Origin: Manduca sexta
Lineage: Eukaryota; Arthropoda; Insecta; Lepidoptera; Sphingidae
DNA: 64,000 nt
Assembly (NCBI RefSeq): GCF_014839805.1
Contig: NC_051141.1
Location: 13,958,777-14,022,776 of the forward strand
Direction: 5' to 3'
Numbering within the stretch: position 1 is the first letter of the stretch; every line of letters begins with the position of its first letter. Under the pieces are notes generated by a model. It was not told the origin of the DNA, made no database searches, and saw only the letters and a list, made by a program, of their open reading frames with translations. Shown here piece after piece: positions 46,467 through 58,799 of the stretch. The position numbers and the translations under genes are program-made.

Positions 46467-49004
46467 TTGTACACCAAAGTTATTTCGTCGTATTAATAGC
46501 TTTACGAATAACAATGCTAAAAACAACCGTCAACTATCGATGAATTAGTTTTATATTAAAGCGTATAAAAATAGACGCGTACACGTTTCTGCAACTAACA
46601 GCATTATGTTAGCAGACGCCGGCGTTTATAGTAAACGTTTATTGTCTTCTGAATATTATGGGAATTCAATATAAGCCCTCCAGTTGATAAAGTTTGGGTA
46701 GTTATTTAAAGCGCAGATTTTAATAGATGTGACACTAAGTTATATCATATGAACCAGATTCGCCAAACTTATATATCCGAAGTATCATCTAAATTCTAAT
46801 ATGACACGAAATAATGTGTGCCATATTCTCAGCGACATAAGAAGCGACAATAAGAAGTGCAGTCTGATGACAAAATATCCTTGACGCGCCTCACACATAG
46901 TACAGCCCTCCTAACTCACTGACTCAGAAATAATTTGTATGTGTGTATTCCTGCGCCTCCGACGGACACTAAACAGCACAAACGGATAATAAACTAGTTG
47001 AAACTACATGTATTAGATACTGACGCATTCCCATTTTATTCACGGTCAATAGAGTGAAAAAAATCAGTGTAACATCTTGTCGATAATAGTTCAAGGTCTG
47101 CCTAAAATGGGAACATGATCTACTAAATTACATGGCACGTGTATTCTCAAACCGTTGCCCAGTGCACTCGCTGACCAAATAATAGTACTTATTTTTAATT
47201 TATGTTATGCAAGCTTTGATGATATATACCGACATCTCGCGTAGCCCTTGTCAATCATTCGTTTACAATGTATGTAAACACATGTGTAATTTTTGTTCCA
47301 GAGCACGCAATCCCAGACTTTTTGTTTTTATACTAATACATTTACAATACACTAATTATTAATACTAAGTCTCCGTAATACGGAAGAGGTGGCAATGTTT
47401 GAGATCCGCTGAACCCAACTTACAAAGGGAGTGAATGCGAGGCAGGTGTGGAAAAATTCTAAACAGAAACATGTTTGCCGACTGAATTTCAACCGAGTGT
47501 CTCACGTTAGCATGAAAGTTATGAGCTTTGTATTTTATTTTCACATTCTTTCTAAATGCTTAATGACAATGCAATGAACAAGTTTATTATGATTGTTAAA
47601 AAGTTTTTATATTTGAAACAGAACAGAACACGTGCATTATACAAAAAAATCATAATACAAAACTCGTTTCCTTGTCTATACTGACACTTTTTTCTGAAAA
47701 GTTTGAGATTAAACGTAGAATAAAATTTATTATAATGTAACATTATAGTTCTCGAAATGAATGACACACACATTCCAAGCGCAGATTTAGCGTTGTGTGC
47801 GTGTATCCATTTACAAATACGAATATTCTATTAAGTTTTATATGTATATTTCACATCGCCACATATTTTTGTGTTTTGAAGCTAGTTTCATTTTATTGAA
47901 TAAATTTGTCTAAAGTCGGTTAGCCTACCAACGGTCGATAATATTATAAAAAAATACCATATTTACTCACTTTTCAAATAATTCATTTTTGGGATATTAA
48001 AACAGATTTTCTAGGTCAGCCGTTTTCATGGATGACAAAATAATGAAAAATAATTAATGACAATGTGTGCTTAGGTATGAAGCAGTTATTGATAGAATTT
48101 CTTAGAATATCCTCGAATTCATCTTTATGATAATTATTATAGCCAATAAGAACACTTAATGCCGAGATGTAGTTATAATTATACTGAATTAACCAGTTAT
48201 GAATTTAAAACGGTAGTATTTGAATTGTGCTTGTAATACATGTGTTTTGCATCCATGTGAGCGGAGCGGCTCTTCACTCTAAGGGCGCTTTGTCATCCAC
48301 TCCCTCCCGGCTCCAACTAAACAATTGTTAAACATTCTACCCGTTCGTACTATAGGCTAAAATATAAAGAATTTTTGGATTTGCTTTTTACAAGGTTTAT
48401 AGATGGGGATAAAATTATTAATGTATAACAATTATATTTTTGAGATATAGGTCAGAAGTAGATAAGGTATAGATTTTTTTTTTTATCAAGACCGTTTGTA
48501 TTTATTACCGTAAACCCAATTAAAATACATCTTAGTATGATAAATCTACATATTAATACCTAAAAATAAAACGATGTACCCCTTTTTAAGCACATTACGC
48601 GCAAGGCGGAGTGTTAGTTTTGGAATGATTAAAGTTCATAATATAGGAAGTGCAAACAAAATATAATATACATATGTGTTAGAAATATAATCAATCCGAC
48701 AGACGAACTTCGACCACTAGACGAACAATGGTAAATAAAATTGTCTGTATAATAAATCAGTATATTTGACATAAAATAAAACTAACTCTATGTGACACAC
48801 AGTTTAAGTTCTACGGCGCATGAAATGTTTTTTGAAATGCGTTAGCAAAAGGCAAAGTAACTCGTTGTAGTCCGATTTTATATTAAAGAGCAACACATTT
48901 AGAATATCACTAAGGAACTATAGCACTCGATTAAGACAAAGGTATCCGGAAACCTATCTGTGGTTTCGCGGAATTTTCTCGAATTTTAAAACTCACACAT
49001 ACTC

Positions 49005-49245
49005 AGGCCTTTTATTCCCGAATGGGTGAACAGCAGCGCAATTGGTGCACCCACTTTACACCGTGTGTATTCCATCCCATGACATGATAGGGGTTGAGCC
49101 TACTACCATATCGGGTACAAATTCCATCCTCCGGTCTTATACTGAGTAGGAAAATACAATATCATTTTGCCCGACCTGGGGATCAAACCCGAAACCTCAG
49201 CATTACATTCGTACTGTAATACAACTACGCCATAGAGGCAATGGA
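49005..49245 (-). mobile_element. SINE family B, copy 1
   Basis: The plus strand carries the complement: TTCCCGAATGGGTGAACAG, CATGACATGATAGGGGTTG, CATATCGGGTACAAATTCC, GATCAAACCCGAAACCTC (B box) and ACAACTACGCCATAGAGGC (A box). It is tRNA-headed and about 83-85% similar by eye to the copy at 51630-51898. Confidence -1.
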
Positions 49246-49249
49246 ATGC

Positions 49250-50026
49250 TAAGTACAACATAATTGTTTCCATATTAGGATTCCGTGAAGAGCAAAGATC
49301 CTTCCCGACAAACTTCGTTACTTAATGGAATGACATAAGTAAGAAATAAAATATAAAAAAAATTACGAAAAAAAAGAATCTAAGCGAGTGATGTAAAAAA
49401 ATCGCATCATTAATAAAATATTATTTTACTGAAAACAACTTCATCCTAACAAAAATGTAACGTTAACGTAGCAACAAAAGTTCAATTTATCTTATAACGT
49501 CTACACTTCATTGACATAGTAGGTACGTTGATCATACACAAAATCTGTTCACAAAATTACAAATAAACTATATATTTAATAAGTTTTGTACTTGCAAGCC
49601 GTACGCAACACCAAAATTCACCTGACCGAGCGTAAAATTTCGATGACTAGTCAAAACAGACCCAATCGTGCCTCGAATCGAATTGCGCTGATGATCCACT
49701 GCTTTTTCCAACTGATTAATCGTCCACGTTTAAAATATCCGATTTCAAACTGATAAGTTGTTGTAAAAATGGAATCTCGAAAGAGGCATAGTTATACGAC
49801 TCAGATCAAAAAAATTACGTAAAAGCATTAATACAGTTTTTTTTTTTAGAAAATACAACGTGGTATTGTATTTTAAAGAAAAAATCCGATATTTTTCTGA
49901 TTGTAAAACTAAAAATGCTTATATACCTCACAAAGCATCGTTGTGTTATCTATTTGTACATCTTTTATCAGAATCTCGATAACGTTTTCAGCTTCGAAAA
50001 TGTAACAGTACTGGTAATAAAACAAA
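49250..50026. other. AT-rich spacer
   Basis: Nothing recognised between SINE B copy 1 and the large palindromic element. Confidence -1.
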
Positions 50027-50028
50027 TA

Positions 50029-51118
50029 GTCCAGTCAAAATAGGCAAAAAAGACCTGTGAGTTTGGAAAAATTCGCATAGAGCTGAAAATTGGTATAGAC
50101 GTTAAATACTTCATTATCAATAAAATGTCAAAGTCCCCATCGATCCTATGTGTGCAAAAGATTTTATTCAAGGTCAATGGTAAAAAATTCCGGTTTTTCC
50201 CATTTTTCTCTGAAACTGAAACTGGAGGTATTATCGATAAATTAGTAAGACAAAAGTTGTAGATCATATAATTCTCTACAATAATTGTTCTCTTATTTTT
50301 TCTCGTACGTATCACTGTTCGCAGACATTGCGATTTTAAAAGTTGAAAATCTTATACTCTTCATATGTACACATTATTAATATGCACACATTTCCGCACC
50401 ATCTATGAGGTAATGTACTTGGCGCATTTTTTTTAACATGGTTTCCCCAGTAGGCATACTCCAGATCTAGTATGATAAAGATATGTTGATCAGTATACAG
50501 ATCGTACCCTATTATTACACCTCTATTAAAAATGGCTGATGTAGTATCACAACCAGTTATTGCATGTAAAGATAAAATATGAGTGACATTTTGGATATGC
50601 AGTCATACTTTGTGATGAATATATTGTTGATTGTACTTGAGTTTTCCCAGGTTTCAAGAAGTAAATAATTTTATCGATTCGTTTACTTCCTTCAAAAAAA
50701 AGAAGGTATGCGACCCTTTACACTCGGACAATGACGTAGCGGGACAAAGGGAATTAGGGACTGACATTAAAGATTGTTATATTTACTTATACTAAATGTC
50801 TACGAAGAATATAAGTTTTTCAACTTTTAAAATCGCGATATCTCGTGAAAGGTGATTCGTAAGAAAAAAAAGAACAATTTTTGTAGAGTATTGTATGATC
50901 TACAACTTTTGTCTGACCTATTTTTACGATAATACCTCCCGTTCGGAGGAAAATGAGGAAAACCAGAATTTTTTACCTGTGACCTTGAATAAAAATTTTT
51001 GCACACATAGGATCGATGGGGACTTCTGACATTTTATTGGTAATGCTATATTTAACGTCTATACCAATCTTCAGGTCTATGCGAATTTTTCCTAACTTAA
51101 ACGTTAATTTGACTGGAC
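50029..51118. mobile_element. 1090-bp palindromic MITE (GTCCAGTCAAA termini)
   Basis: The ends GTCCAGTCAAA and TTTGACTGGAC are perfect inverted repeats flanked by TA (50027-50028 and 51119-51120). The arms of about 300-320 bp are well matched: GATCGATGGGGACTTCTGAC near 51011 is the inverse of 50125-50146, and GATCTACAACTTTTGTCTG near 50899 is the inverse of about 50250-50268. The centre (about 50345-50810) is unpaired. The frame at 49968-50315 lies largely in one arm and is not a gene. The termini resemble those of the 7416-8160 element, suggesting one family. Confidence -1.
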
Positions 51119-51629
51119 TAAAAATAAAACACGTATTATGAATATATAAAACTTCAAAGTAATAAGAGATTTATTTGCAAACAATTAGCAATGTGATAAA
51201 ATATGCGACGTATAAAGACGTCATGGTTGATGAGTATTTACGTCACGGCGGAGATCAGACACTTAAGTGATGCGTCGCGAGACCAAATCTGTCACGAGTG
51301 AATCCTTAATGCCTCTGATGAGGGGACTTAGCATTTGACATTGCTAAAATCGCGCCTTATAATGAAACCGTAGGCGCTCACTGACGTGTAAATACGTTAT
51401 TTGTTACAGGAAACGTACATGTTTGGTGTAAATGTCTGATCCTAAGTAAGGCAATTTGGTTAAATAAAAATAATTTCGCATTCATTAATTATCATTATTA
51501 AAACATAAATATTATGTCGTAAGAAATTTGTTAGCAACTTCTCGCTTATCATAAACACATATTTACCTATTTAATGCTACCTTTAATTTTATTGATTGTT
51601 AATACTTATCTATTTAAATAGATTTATTA

Positions 51630-51898
51630 CATACATACATACATACATAACATTACGCATTTTATCCCCGAAGGGGTATGCAGAGGCGCAACTAGGGCAC
51701 CCACTTTTCGCCAAGTATGTTCCGTCCCATGACGTGATAGGGGGCGAGCCTATCGCCATATCGGGCACAAATTCCAGACTCCGGGCTGATACTGAGCAGA
51801 AAAACCCAAATATCACTTTGCCCGACCCGGGATTCGAACCCAGGACCTCAGAGCGCTATTGTACCGGACGTGCAATACAACTACGCCACCGAGGCAGT
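51630..51898 (-). mobile_element. SINE family B, copy 2, with (ATGT)n tail
   Basis: On the minus strand: A-box region GGTGGCGTAGTTGTATTGC, B box GGTTCGAATCCCGGG, then GATAGGCTCGCCCCCTATC, GTCATGGGACGGAACATAC and CCCCTTCGGGGATAAAATGC, ending in (ATGT)n at 51630-51647. It is complete and less diverged than copy 1. The open frames covering it on both strands are by-products. Confidence -1.
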
Positions 51899-52624
51899 AG
51901 ATTTATTATATTTTATTAATATCGCATTTCTGCTTTTATGAAGAATGCTTTACAAGACTATGATTATACCTACGTGTTTTCATTCAAACGAAATTAAAAT
52001 GAAATTCAATATCACACAGAATTCGTACGGAAAATGCAAATGAATCCATAAAGGTGTTCGACGAAAATAAGGCGTTATAAATTGTGTAAAAACACGCTGT
52101 AAAACGCAACGAGAACCCATTCCTAGCCGCATTGTTTGCTCACTGGATGATAACTGTGATGTCTGATTTGACTATCGAAAAACTTTCGATTCCACATTTT
52201 TTCATACAGACACAGTAAAATGAATCTACTGCACCTGATAAGTCGAATGTCGTCCATATAGAGTTTAATGACGAGACATTATTATCCATTGCTAATGGAC
52301 ATAGTATACCGACATGTTCGAAACCCGGATATACACAAACTGATCCCGGAACGCGATACACTTATGTGGGCTCCTATGGCGGGTTTTCCCCAGTACGCGG
52401 TGGTCATTTTCCGGGTGGGCACAAATATTCTTCCGTCAGCATATGTATAGCTATATATATACACGCTAAGACGTATAAAGATGTCAGAAATATATATTGA
52501 AAGAAGTATCACCTATACGACTGCTAATCATTTTATGTACCACATTTTATTATAATAAAACATATCTGCGATGTGCATAGGCGTTATTATGAGATCAAAT
52601 ATTTTATACTTACGTCAGAGTAGC

Positions 52625-52926
52625 AAGCAAAACCAGCAGCGTTATTATATTGGTCAAACTAAGAGAAATATATTTTTTTCAAAAGAGAAGATGGTTAGAA
52701 GCTTGCACAAGGCTGGAATCCTGTTCCACATTTAATTAAACCGGGACCCAAAAGACCGGTTGCCAGGCACACTGTGAGCTCATTCTACATAGATCGGACC
52801 GTCAACAGCAAAAAAATTGTTTAATTGTTAAATTTTGGTAAATATTGTAACTTTGACCTTTCGGATGACAAATTCAGCCCACCCAGTGACCATTAATGCT
52901 ACAAAGACTGAAACATCGGAAGAAAA
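52625..52926 (+). pseudogene. Penelope-like element 3' remnant (5' side of Helitron insertion)
   Basis: RYYIGQTKRNI (GIY-YIG endonuclease start) is encoded near 52640-52675. A deletion follows, then sequence matching the downstream part of the copy at 56215-56850: AGAAGATGGTTAGAAGCTTG, GACCCAAAAGACCGGTTGCC and GTGAGCTCATTCTACATAG. The catalytic domain is gone. The element resumes at 53612 beyond the Helitron. Confidence -1.
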
Positions 52927-52959
<33 letters not shown>

Positions 52960-53611
52960 CAATTGCTGTTCTTTAGTCTCGCTAAAACTCGAGAACGGTT
53001 GGACCGATTTGCGTAATTTTGGTTTTAAATTATTTTTGGAAGTCCAAGAAAGGATTAAACGGTGAGAAACATAAAATAAAAAAATACGAAATGGACTAAA
53101 AACGACGATATATTTTTCCAATACAAAAAGATCCTAGCTGTGAAACATTTGATGTCTTTTTAGAAATAATGAATTGTCACCTGGTTGTCAAATATGTATA
53201 ACTGCGTTCAGATTTTTTTTTGTTTCATAGCTACAGTATGAGGTCCAATCTCTTTGGTTTATTTTGTTGAAATACAAAACATTTGAGAAATAATAAAGTG
53301 TAAAAGTGTCAATTATGATGTGTGATTGACGAAAAAAGAAAATAAATTTGAAATCTATCATCAATTTGTTAGTGCGCCATAACTTTATTTACTGTTATTG
53401 TTTTAAAATGCCAATGAGAAGACGACCTGACTTAGCTTGTCGAAGTCAATCCAATGTGCTACGAGCTACCTCACGTGCAAACCGTACTCGACTGGCGGGA
53501 CAGATAATGATAACATTCGTATTGGTATGGCAGAGTTGCGTTCCACGGTCAATAATATTAATAATAATTAATAAATATATGTAGTTCACCGCGTACCGGG
53601 TTATTTGCTAG
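52927..53611 (+). mobile_element. Non-autonomous Helitron, about 685 bp
   Basis: It starts TCTATATATA (TC end) after an A, ends GGGTTATTTGCTAG (CTAG end) before a T, with a GC-rich GCGTACCGGGT stretch just inside the 3' end. This is the A|T insertion and TC...CTAG structure of Helitrons, which leave no target duplication. The 5' part has AAATCAATTGCTGTTCTTT and CTCGAGAACGGTTGGACCG. Near 53408 a short frame begins MPMRRRPDLACRSQSN, basic like the start of Helitron Rep/helicase proteins in Lepidoptera, but it stops after about 58 codons, so the catalytic part is deleted. Confidence -1.
53408..53584 (+). pseudogene. Helitron protein N-terminal remnant
   Basis: The frame starts MPMRRRPDLACRSQSNVLRA and then drifts into hydrophobic, AT-driven sequence. 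The Arg-rich start followed by a run with RANRTRLAGQ resembles the N-terminus of Helitron-encoded proteins. The call is tentative; no Rep or helicase motif is present. Confidence -1.
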
Positions 53612-53680
53612 TTATAATATAAAAACCGTGATAAAATTCGAATGAAAGTTTTATTATGATGTCTAACATTGGCATAAACA
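53612..53680 (+). pseudogene. Penelope-like element remnant (3' side of Helitron insertion)
   Basis: TTATAATATAAAAACCGTG followed by ATAAAATTCGAATGAAAG and TTTTATTATGATG aligns with the end of the 56215-56850 copy directly after GGGAGAAAA, the point where the Helitron interrupts this copy. Confidence -1.
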
Positions 53681-53689
53681 AAAGTAATA

Positions 53690-56210
53690 ATAAGGTTTTA
53701 TATAAATAATCTTTCATAAGAAAGGCATGGTGCAATTATCATCATATCAAGTAAAGTCGTAAGCAATTCAATTCGAATCCTCGGTTGCATGTAGGCGTAT
53801 TCAGTGTCATTAATAGTGATTCATTCATTTTCATTCATTCATTTAGTATCCCAAAATTCTCTCAACTCTGAAAACAGATTACCGATTTAAAAAATATCAT
53901 ATAGAGCAGCCATTTAGAACATTTTATATCGTACTCAAAATCAAAAAAATATACTCACAACGATCGTCTCTGTAAATATTAAAAAGCTAGCAACTGTTAG
54001 GGGTTGGGTTTAATAACTCATGAAATGTATGTAAGCAAGCGGAGGACGTCTGGCACTCCACAGCTAAAAAATACCTCCGCAAACCTATTGTTAACGCTTC
54101 TTGCGATCCCTTTGAGTTCGGTTGTCATGCGTCTCGCGGGTAGGGTGAGGGAGAAGGGCGAGAAGCCAATTGTTTCTTAATCGGTCTCGAGGATTATATC
54201 TGTGCCTTTTTGTGTGACGTGTTTTGAATAATTAAAATTAAGAACTTCATGTTGACTTGTCGTGGTCTCATGTGCTAAAACAAAAAACATAAAACTACAA
54301 TGTACCTATAGTTAAATACAGAGCCGACATTACGGCCAAATTTCTGCTCCAAAAGTCATACCGATTGGTAATAAGTCGCTGTATTCTTTGAAATGTTCAA
54401 ATGACAAGATGTCACAGCGTCCTAAGATATTAATACAAAAATAATATATTTTGATAAAATGTGCGATGGTATTCACGTTAATAACATGCAAATCGGTCTT
54501 TTTACGGTAGATTAAGTAACCATCACATAAGCGCAAAATTTTTGTAAGAAAATGTTTCCAATGTCCGCTGTATATAATGTTACAACAGTTTGGTTAAAAC
54601 AAGTTATTTATAAGTAACTAGCGGTTGCTGAGATGTTACCTCGTTCGCGTGAACTTCACAAATCAACAAAAGGATTATTATAAAGCATATTTTCACTTTC
54701 CCCTTATCATCCTCGGCGGACTCCGATAATAATGTCTGAATGACGTGTATCCGAATTTTCTTTCGTCGTATAGTTTTACGGCCATCAAAGAAAATGTCTC
54801 AAAACAACCTTCAATAGAGGACGCTGTTCAAATCATCAAAATAGATGATGATGACTTTCAATATTTTATTAAAAAGATAGAGAATAAAATGAGAATACCA
54901 CGTATATTTGTATAAATTGACCCCAAAGTATGTGTTTCATAAAGTAATAATTTAATAAATATTAATGTGTAAATTATCATATCCAGAATTAATTCTGATT
55001 GAATTATGGTGCATAATGTTTGTTCAAATAAACATTGTTATATACATTTTTATTTAAAGCTACATATATTAAATTACGTATCAATTATTTTTGTATCTAT
55101 TATTGCACCCTGTTTATTTATAGTTATTAAACCTTTATACTAGATGCATGATATTTATTAGAGCCTTATTAATATATACTATATTCTTCTAGCATAATTA
55201 TATATCGTTTTGTCTAGCTTTCTTTAACAATAAATGTCATTCCACAAGTTTATTACTATGGCGATTAATATTTATATCAAAATCACCAAAATAATAGAAG
55301 ACTATTTATTTTTATGTTAAAATGTTCCTACTGAACACGATAGTTATAAAATATTTTCAGTATGGTACCCGTAATGTAATTTATGATATTGATTTGAAAT
55401 TAATGTTATTTAAAAAATATAGCAAACAGCAATAAGACATCTAAACATTTTTGCATTTATTTTCACGGAATGCTCGCTATATTTATTTTGCAGATTTTGT
55501 TTTATATTTCGCACAACACAGATATTATTCACAGAATGCGTGCCATTATCATTTTTATTAAAAATTTAAAAAGTGTATTAAATTTAAATTAAAATTGATT
55601 TTAAATAGTGTATTGAAAATCACTAAATTGTAACTTACTCTCACATATGAGAAACCTATCAGTAAAACCTCCTCTCCTATTTTTGCAGTCGGTTAAAAAT
55701 AACACTATACAATACGTTACTCGAGGCATAGATATAAAAGATTACAATAGAGCAAGTTTCGAACGAAATAAATAAAAATAAACTTTAATTTGACACACAC
55801 TAATACCACTATTACTACTCCAAGAGATTGATTATCTCGGCAACATGACAGTTTCTCGCTGGAATACATTAACGCACAAGCCATATTCCCACTAAACTAC
55901 AAAATTATCAAAATATCAGAAAAGTAATACCGGTAATCTTAGTTAAAATTTTCGTTATTCATGTATGTTTTGTGTGGCAATATTAGCTTAGGTAAAAACG
56001 AGTACATGGTTTAATTTTATAAAGAATTGTAAAAATAATCCTTTATAAGAATATTGTGAATTATAAAAAGGTAAACTACACTAAAACGGCTTATAAACTT
56101 AACTATAAGTAAGTAAGTAGTAAGTATGCAGTTATTTGGGTAATATACAGTCGCGAGGATGCAATGGGGGCTTCATTGTCTTATGTGGACAAGACTCGAA
56201 TTTACGATGT
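53690..56210. other. AT-rich non-coding DNA
   Basis: No gene found. A moderately GC-richer part at 54600-54830 may be an old unrecognised repeat. A repeat-tail-like motif AACCTCCTCTCCTATTTTTG followed by CAGTCGGTTAAAAA lies near 55667. Confidence -1.
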
Positions 56211-56214
56211 TCTA

Positions 56215-56850
56215 GTTTGAAATTTCATTAAAATTAAACTATTTTTCGGAATTTATCGCAGTGTTAATATTTTAGTTTTCTCCCGACGTTTCGAAGACTT
56301 TGCAGCCTTCATGGTTACGGGGAGGATTGAGGTGTTGTTCATCCGCAAAGTCAGAGTTACAATATCTACCTACATTTTATAATTATACAACTTTTTTAAA
56401 TTTTTGCTGTTGGTGGTCCGATCTATGCAGAATGAGCTCACAGTATCTTGAAGTCTGGCAGCCGGTCTTTTGGGTGCCGATTTAATTAAATGTAGAACTG
56501 GATCCCAGGCTTATGCAAGCTTCCAACCATCTTCCCTATTGAAATTAGGATGTTTTTTTAATTTCAATAGCCATCATCCTAGACAGGAATCGGTGTTCTT
56601 TGGCGATGAATTGTGGCTTGTCTCGTCGCAGATAATGATTGGCGCCTCCTTCAGAGTGTTCAGCGACTGCAGACTTCGTAGAGCGTCGGTGTTTCACGTC
56701 AGCTATATGTGATTTTACGCGGGTCCCTATATTTCTTTTTGTTTGCCTGATATAAGAGAGGCCACAGTTGCAATCTATTTTGTATACTCCCGGTTCTTGT
56801 AGAACAGCAGTATGAGCGTAGTAGCTGACCAAGACTAATATATTTTTTCA
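56215..56850 (-). pseudogene. Penelope-like element, GIY-YIG endonuclease and 3' end
   Basis: The minus-strand frame 56545-56832 encodes EPGVYKIDCNCGLSYIRQTK, then RNIGTRVKSHIADVKHRRST and KPQFIAKEHRFLSRMMAIEI. This is the GIY-YIG nuclease linked to Penelope-type reverse transcriptase. Here GIY is GVY and YIG is YIR, and the frame breaks after KKTS, so it is inactive. The following bases encode NREDGWKLA-like residues in another frame and then 3' untranslated sequence with GACGTTTCGAAGACTTTGC on the plus strand. The reverse-transcriptase part is absent. Confidence -1.
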
Positions 56851-56913
56851 ATTCGAACCAGTAGTTCCTGAGATTAGAGCGTTCAAACAAATAAACTCTT
56901 CAGCTTTATATTA
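56845..56913 (-). repeat. Helitron-like family F fragment
   Basis: TTCGAACCAGTAGTTCCTG, AGATTAGAGCGTTCAAACA and CTCTTCAGCTTTATATTA are the complement of the start of the 20455 copy; it abuts the next element. Confidence -1.
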
Positions 56914-56917
56914 GCTG

Positions 56918-57207
56918 CGTTCGGGTAAGATCGGATACGAGGTAAGATCGTATAACGAAAAAGTACCATAAAACTATGGTTATTTTTTAGATTAAGCTAC
57001 ATAGGTGGCAACGCTGTTTCTTTTTGCCCCGCCCTATATACCGCAGTGAATGCTACGACCAAGAACAAGTGTACTGAGTGCAGTAAACAAAAAAGGTATT
57101 TTGCGCTCTTCTTAACACTGATCGGGACATCTACTTGATTTTGTGGACCTTATCGTATTTGCTTTAGAAGCGTTATTAGAACGAAGTCCGAACTTACCCC
57201 GCTAACG
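56918..57207. mobile_element. Possible DNA transposon remnant with terminal inverted repeats
   Basis: CGTTCGGGTAAGATCGGA at 56918 matches in inverted orientation TCCGAACTTACCCCGCTAACG at 57187-57207, with one mismatch and a 3-base gap. The interior (about 250 bp) has a GGTAAGATCGTATAAC repeat just inside the left end and no coding frame. The target duplication was not determined. Confidence -1.
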
Positions 57208-57209
57208 TC

Positions 57210-58790
57210 CGATTCTTTATAAGGATTTTAAATTTCAAAAGGTAGCATTAATAATAAACCAGTTTCATGTTTAAAATGCGCGTACCAATTATTTTTTTTA
57301 TGGGAAAAAAATATATTTTCGAGACTCCTCGCAACATACCGAAAAACCGTCCGAAATTAGCCGAGCGAGCCTTAATGTAATAGTATACCTATAGATATAC
57401 ATATATGATTTACTACTATTAGGTTATAAAAATATTATGATAATTGTATTTTTACTTCTTAATTAAGGTGTAAAACGTGCAAAAATATCTGAAATATCTT
57501 ATGTCCTTTAGATCGATTATAACCAAAAACAACAATAAATAATTAAAAGTCCTAATAAATGCCAACTCTGAACGCAACATATAGGCAGAGATCCACATCA
57601 ACCCAATGGTATGCATATTCATCTATACATTAACTCATTAAGTTATAATGTTACAAGAGAAAAATAAAGGGTCTGCTTCCCCGACTGGCGGTAATCCGCT
57701 CCGGTCGCTCAATATTACGCTCCACCGTGTAGACATATCGAAAACAATGCATTTCAAAATGTATGAAATTTCTAAAGGGCTTACAGTGCTTGTTAATCCC
57801 ATATAGCTTATTGGCTTGTTAATAATTGAATAAACAAATGCAAAATATATTTCAATATACACTAGAAATATCAGATGTAAATAGTCTGATCAATAATGTG
57901 ATGGCAGGCAATATGGGGAAAATCCTTGAATCATTTGCTTTTTGATTTCAATTCGTTTTATTCGCAATGAGCATAGACTGGGTTTGTTTCGTTCATGCAA
58001 TCTAGGTTCTAATCGTGTTGATTTGACGCCGGATTTGCGATTCTACAATTAAGTAAATATTGTTTTTATATTTAACGTTTCCTGCCGATTGATCAGAAAT
58101 GAATTATCTTATTTAGTCCACTCGACTAAGCTTCCTTGTTTCGAGTATTTTTTGTTGTAAAGAATTATTTCTAATCTCAGCTCTTCTGTTTTAGTAGGTA
58201 ATGTTTGAATTTATGTAAAGCAATGCACTTTTCACTACAATCAGCGGTTCAAGAAGTTCTCATATTTTTTATTTTAAAATAATCACACCAAATTTCATGT
58301 AAGTTTAAATATCGGCAGCGAGACTAGTCAAGCAACAAACATAATGGACCAGTATTATTTTTTTAGGCTTATAATTTTGTAGCATAGAATCTTCAATACA
58401 AAAAATACTTGGAAAATTTAAAGAAATCAGAACGAAAATGTCTTGCCTCTGTGATCTATCGGTGTCATTGACATTTTTTATCCTATACTGATGTACTGAA
58501 AAACTACTATCTCTTGAGTCTAAAGTCCAGAAAATTATATTTGAATATGACGTTCCATGTTGACACTTACAATGACAACAATGATTGCAATTATAATAAT
58601 AGATAGACTTTGTAAATAGAAAAACGATAAAACAGATTAGTGTTGCTTCCAAATTATTATAATCGATTGAAATCGCGATAACAATTATGGTTGCGCCATA
58701 CTTCTAATTCATTATTTGTAAATTTTAACATCGCATTTCCGACCGCATCAATCCAAAATAGTATCTTTTTTATTAATTATACTTTGGTGA
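57210..58790. other. AT-rich non-coding DNA
   Basis: No supported exon or recognised repeat. Confidence -1.
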
Positions 58791-58799
58791 CACGATACG

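Larger units (their letters stand above)
40946..49000. other. Long AT-rich stretch, no gene recognised
   Basis: No coding exon is supported in 8 kb. Short repeat scraps include TGTCAATGTCAAATGTCAA near 41435 and Helitron-like ends at 43325-43412 and 46380-46466 (listed separately). A GC-richer patch at 48255-48320 (GAGCGGAGCGGCTCTTCAC) is unassigned. Confidence -1.

Noticed and set aside
49968..50315. 115-codon minus-strand frame
   Set aside because: It falls in the left arm of the 1090-bp palindromic MITE and its flank; the matching right arm has stops.
51596..51919. 107-codon plus-strand frame
   Set aside because: It covers SINE family B in antisense and has no independent coding signal.
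56300..56712. Plus-strand frames
   Set aside because: They are antisense to the Penelope-like remnant, which explains the sequence.
58305..58652. 115-codon minus-strand frame rich in Cys/His near the start
   Set aside because: No recognisable domain or splice context; the composition follows AT-rich sequence with chance Cys/His codons.
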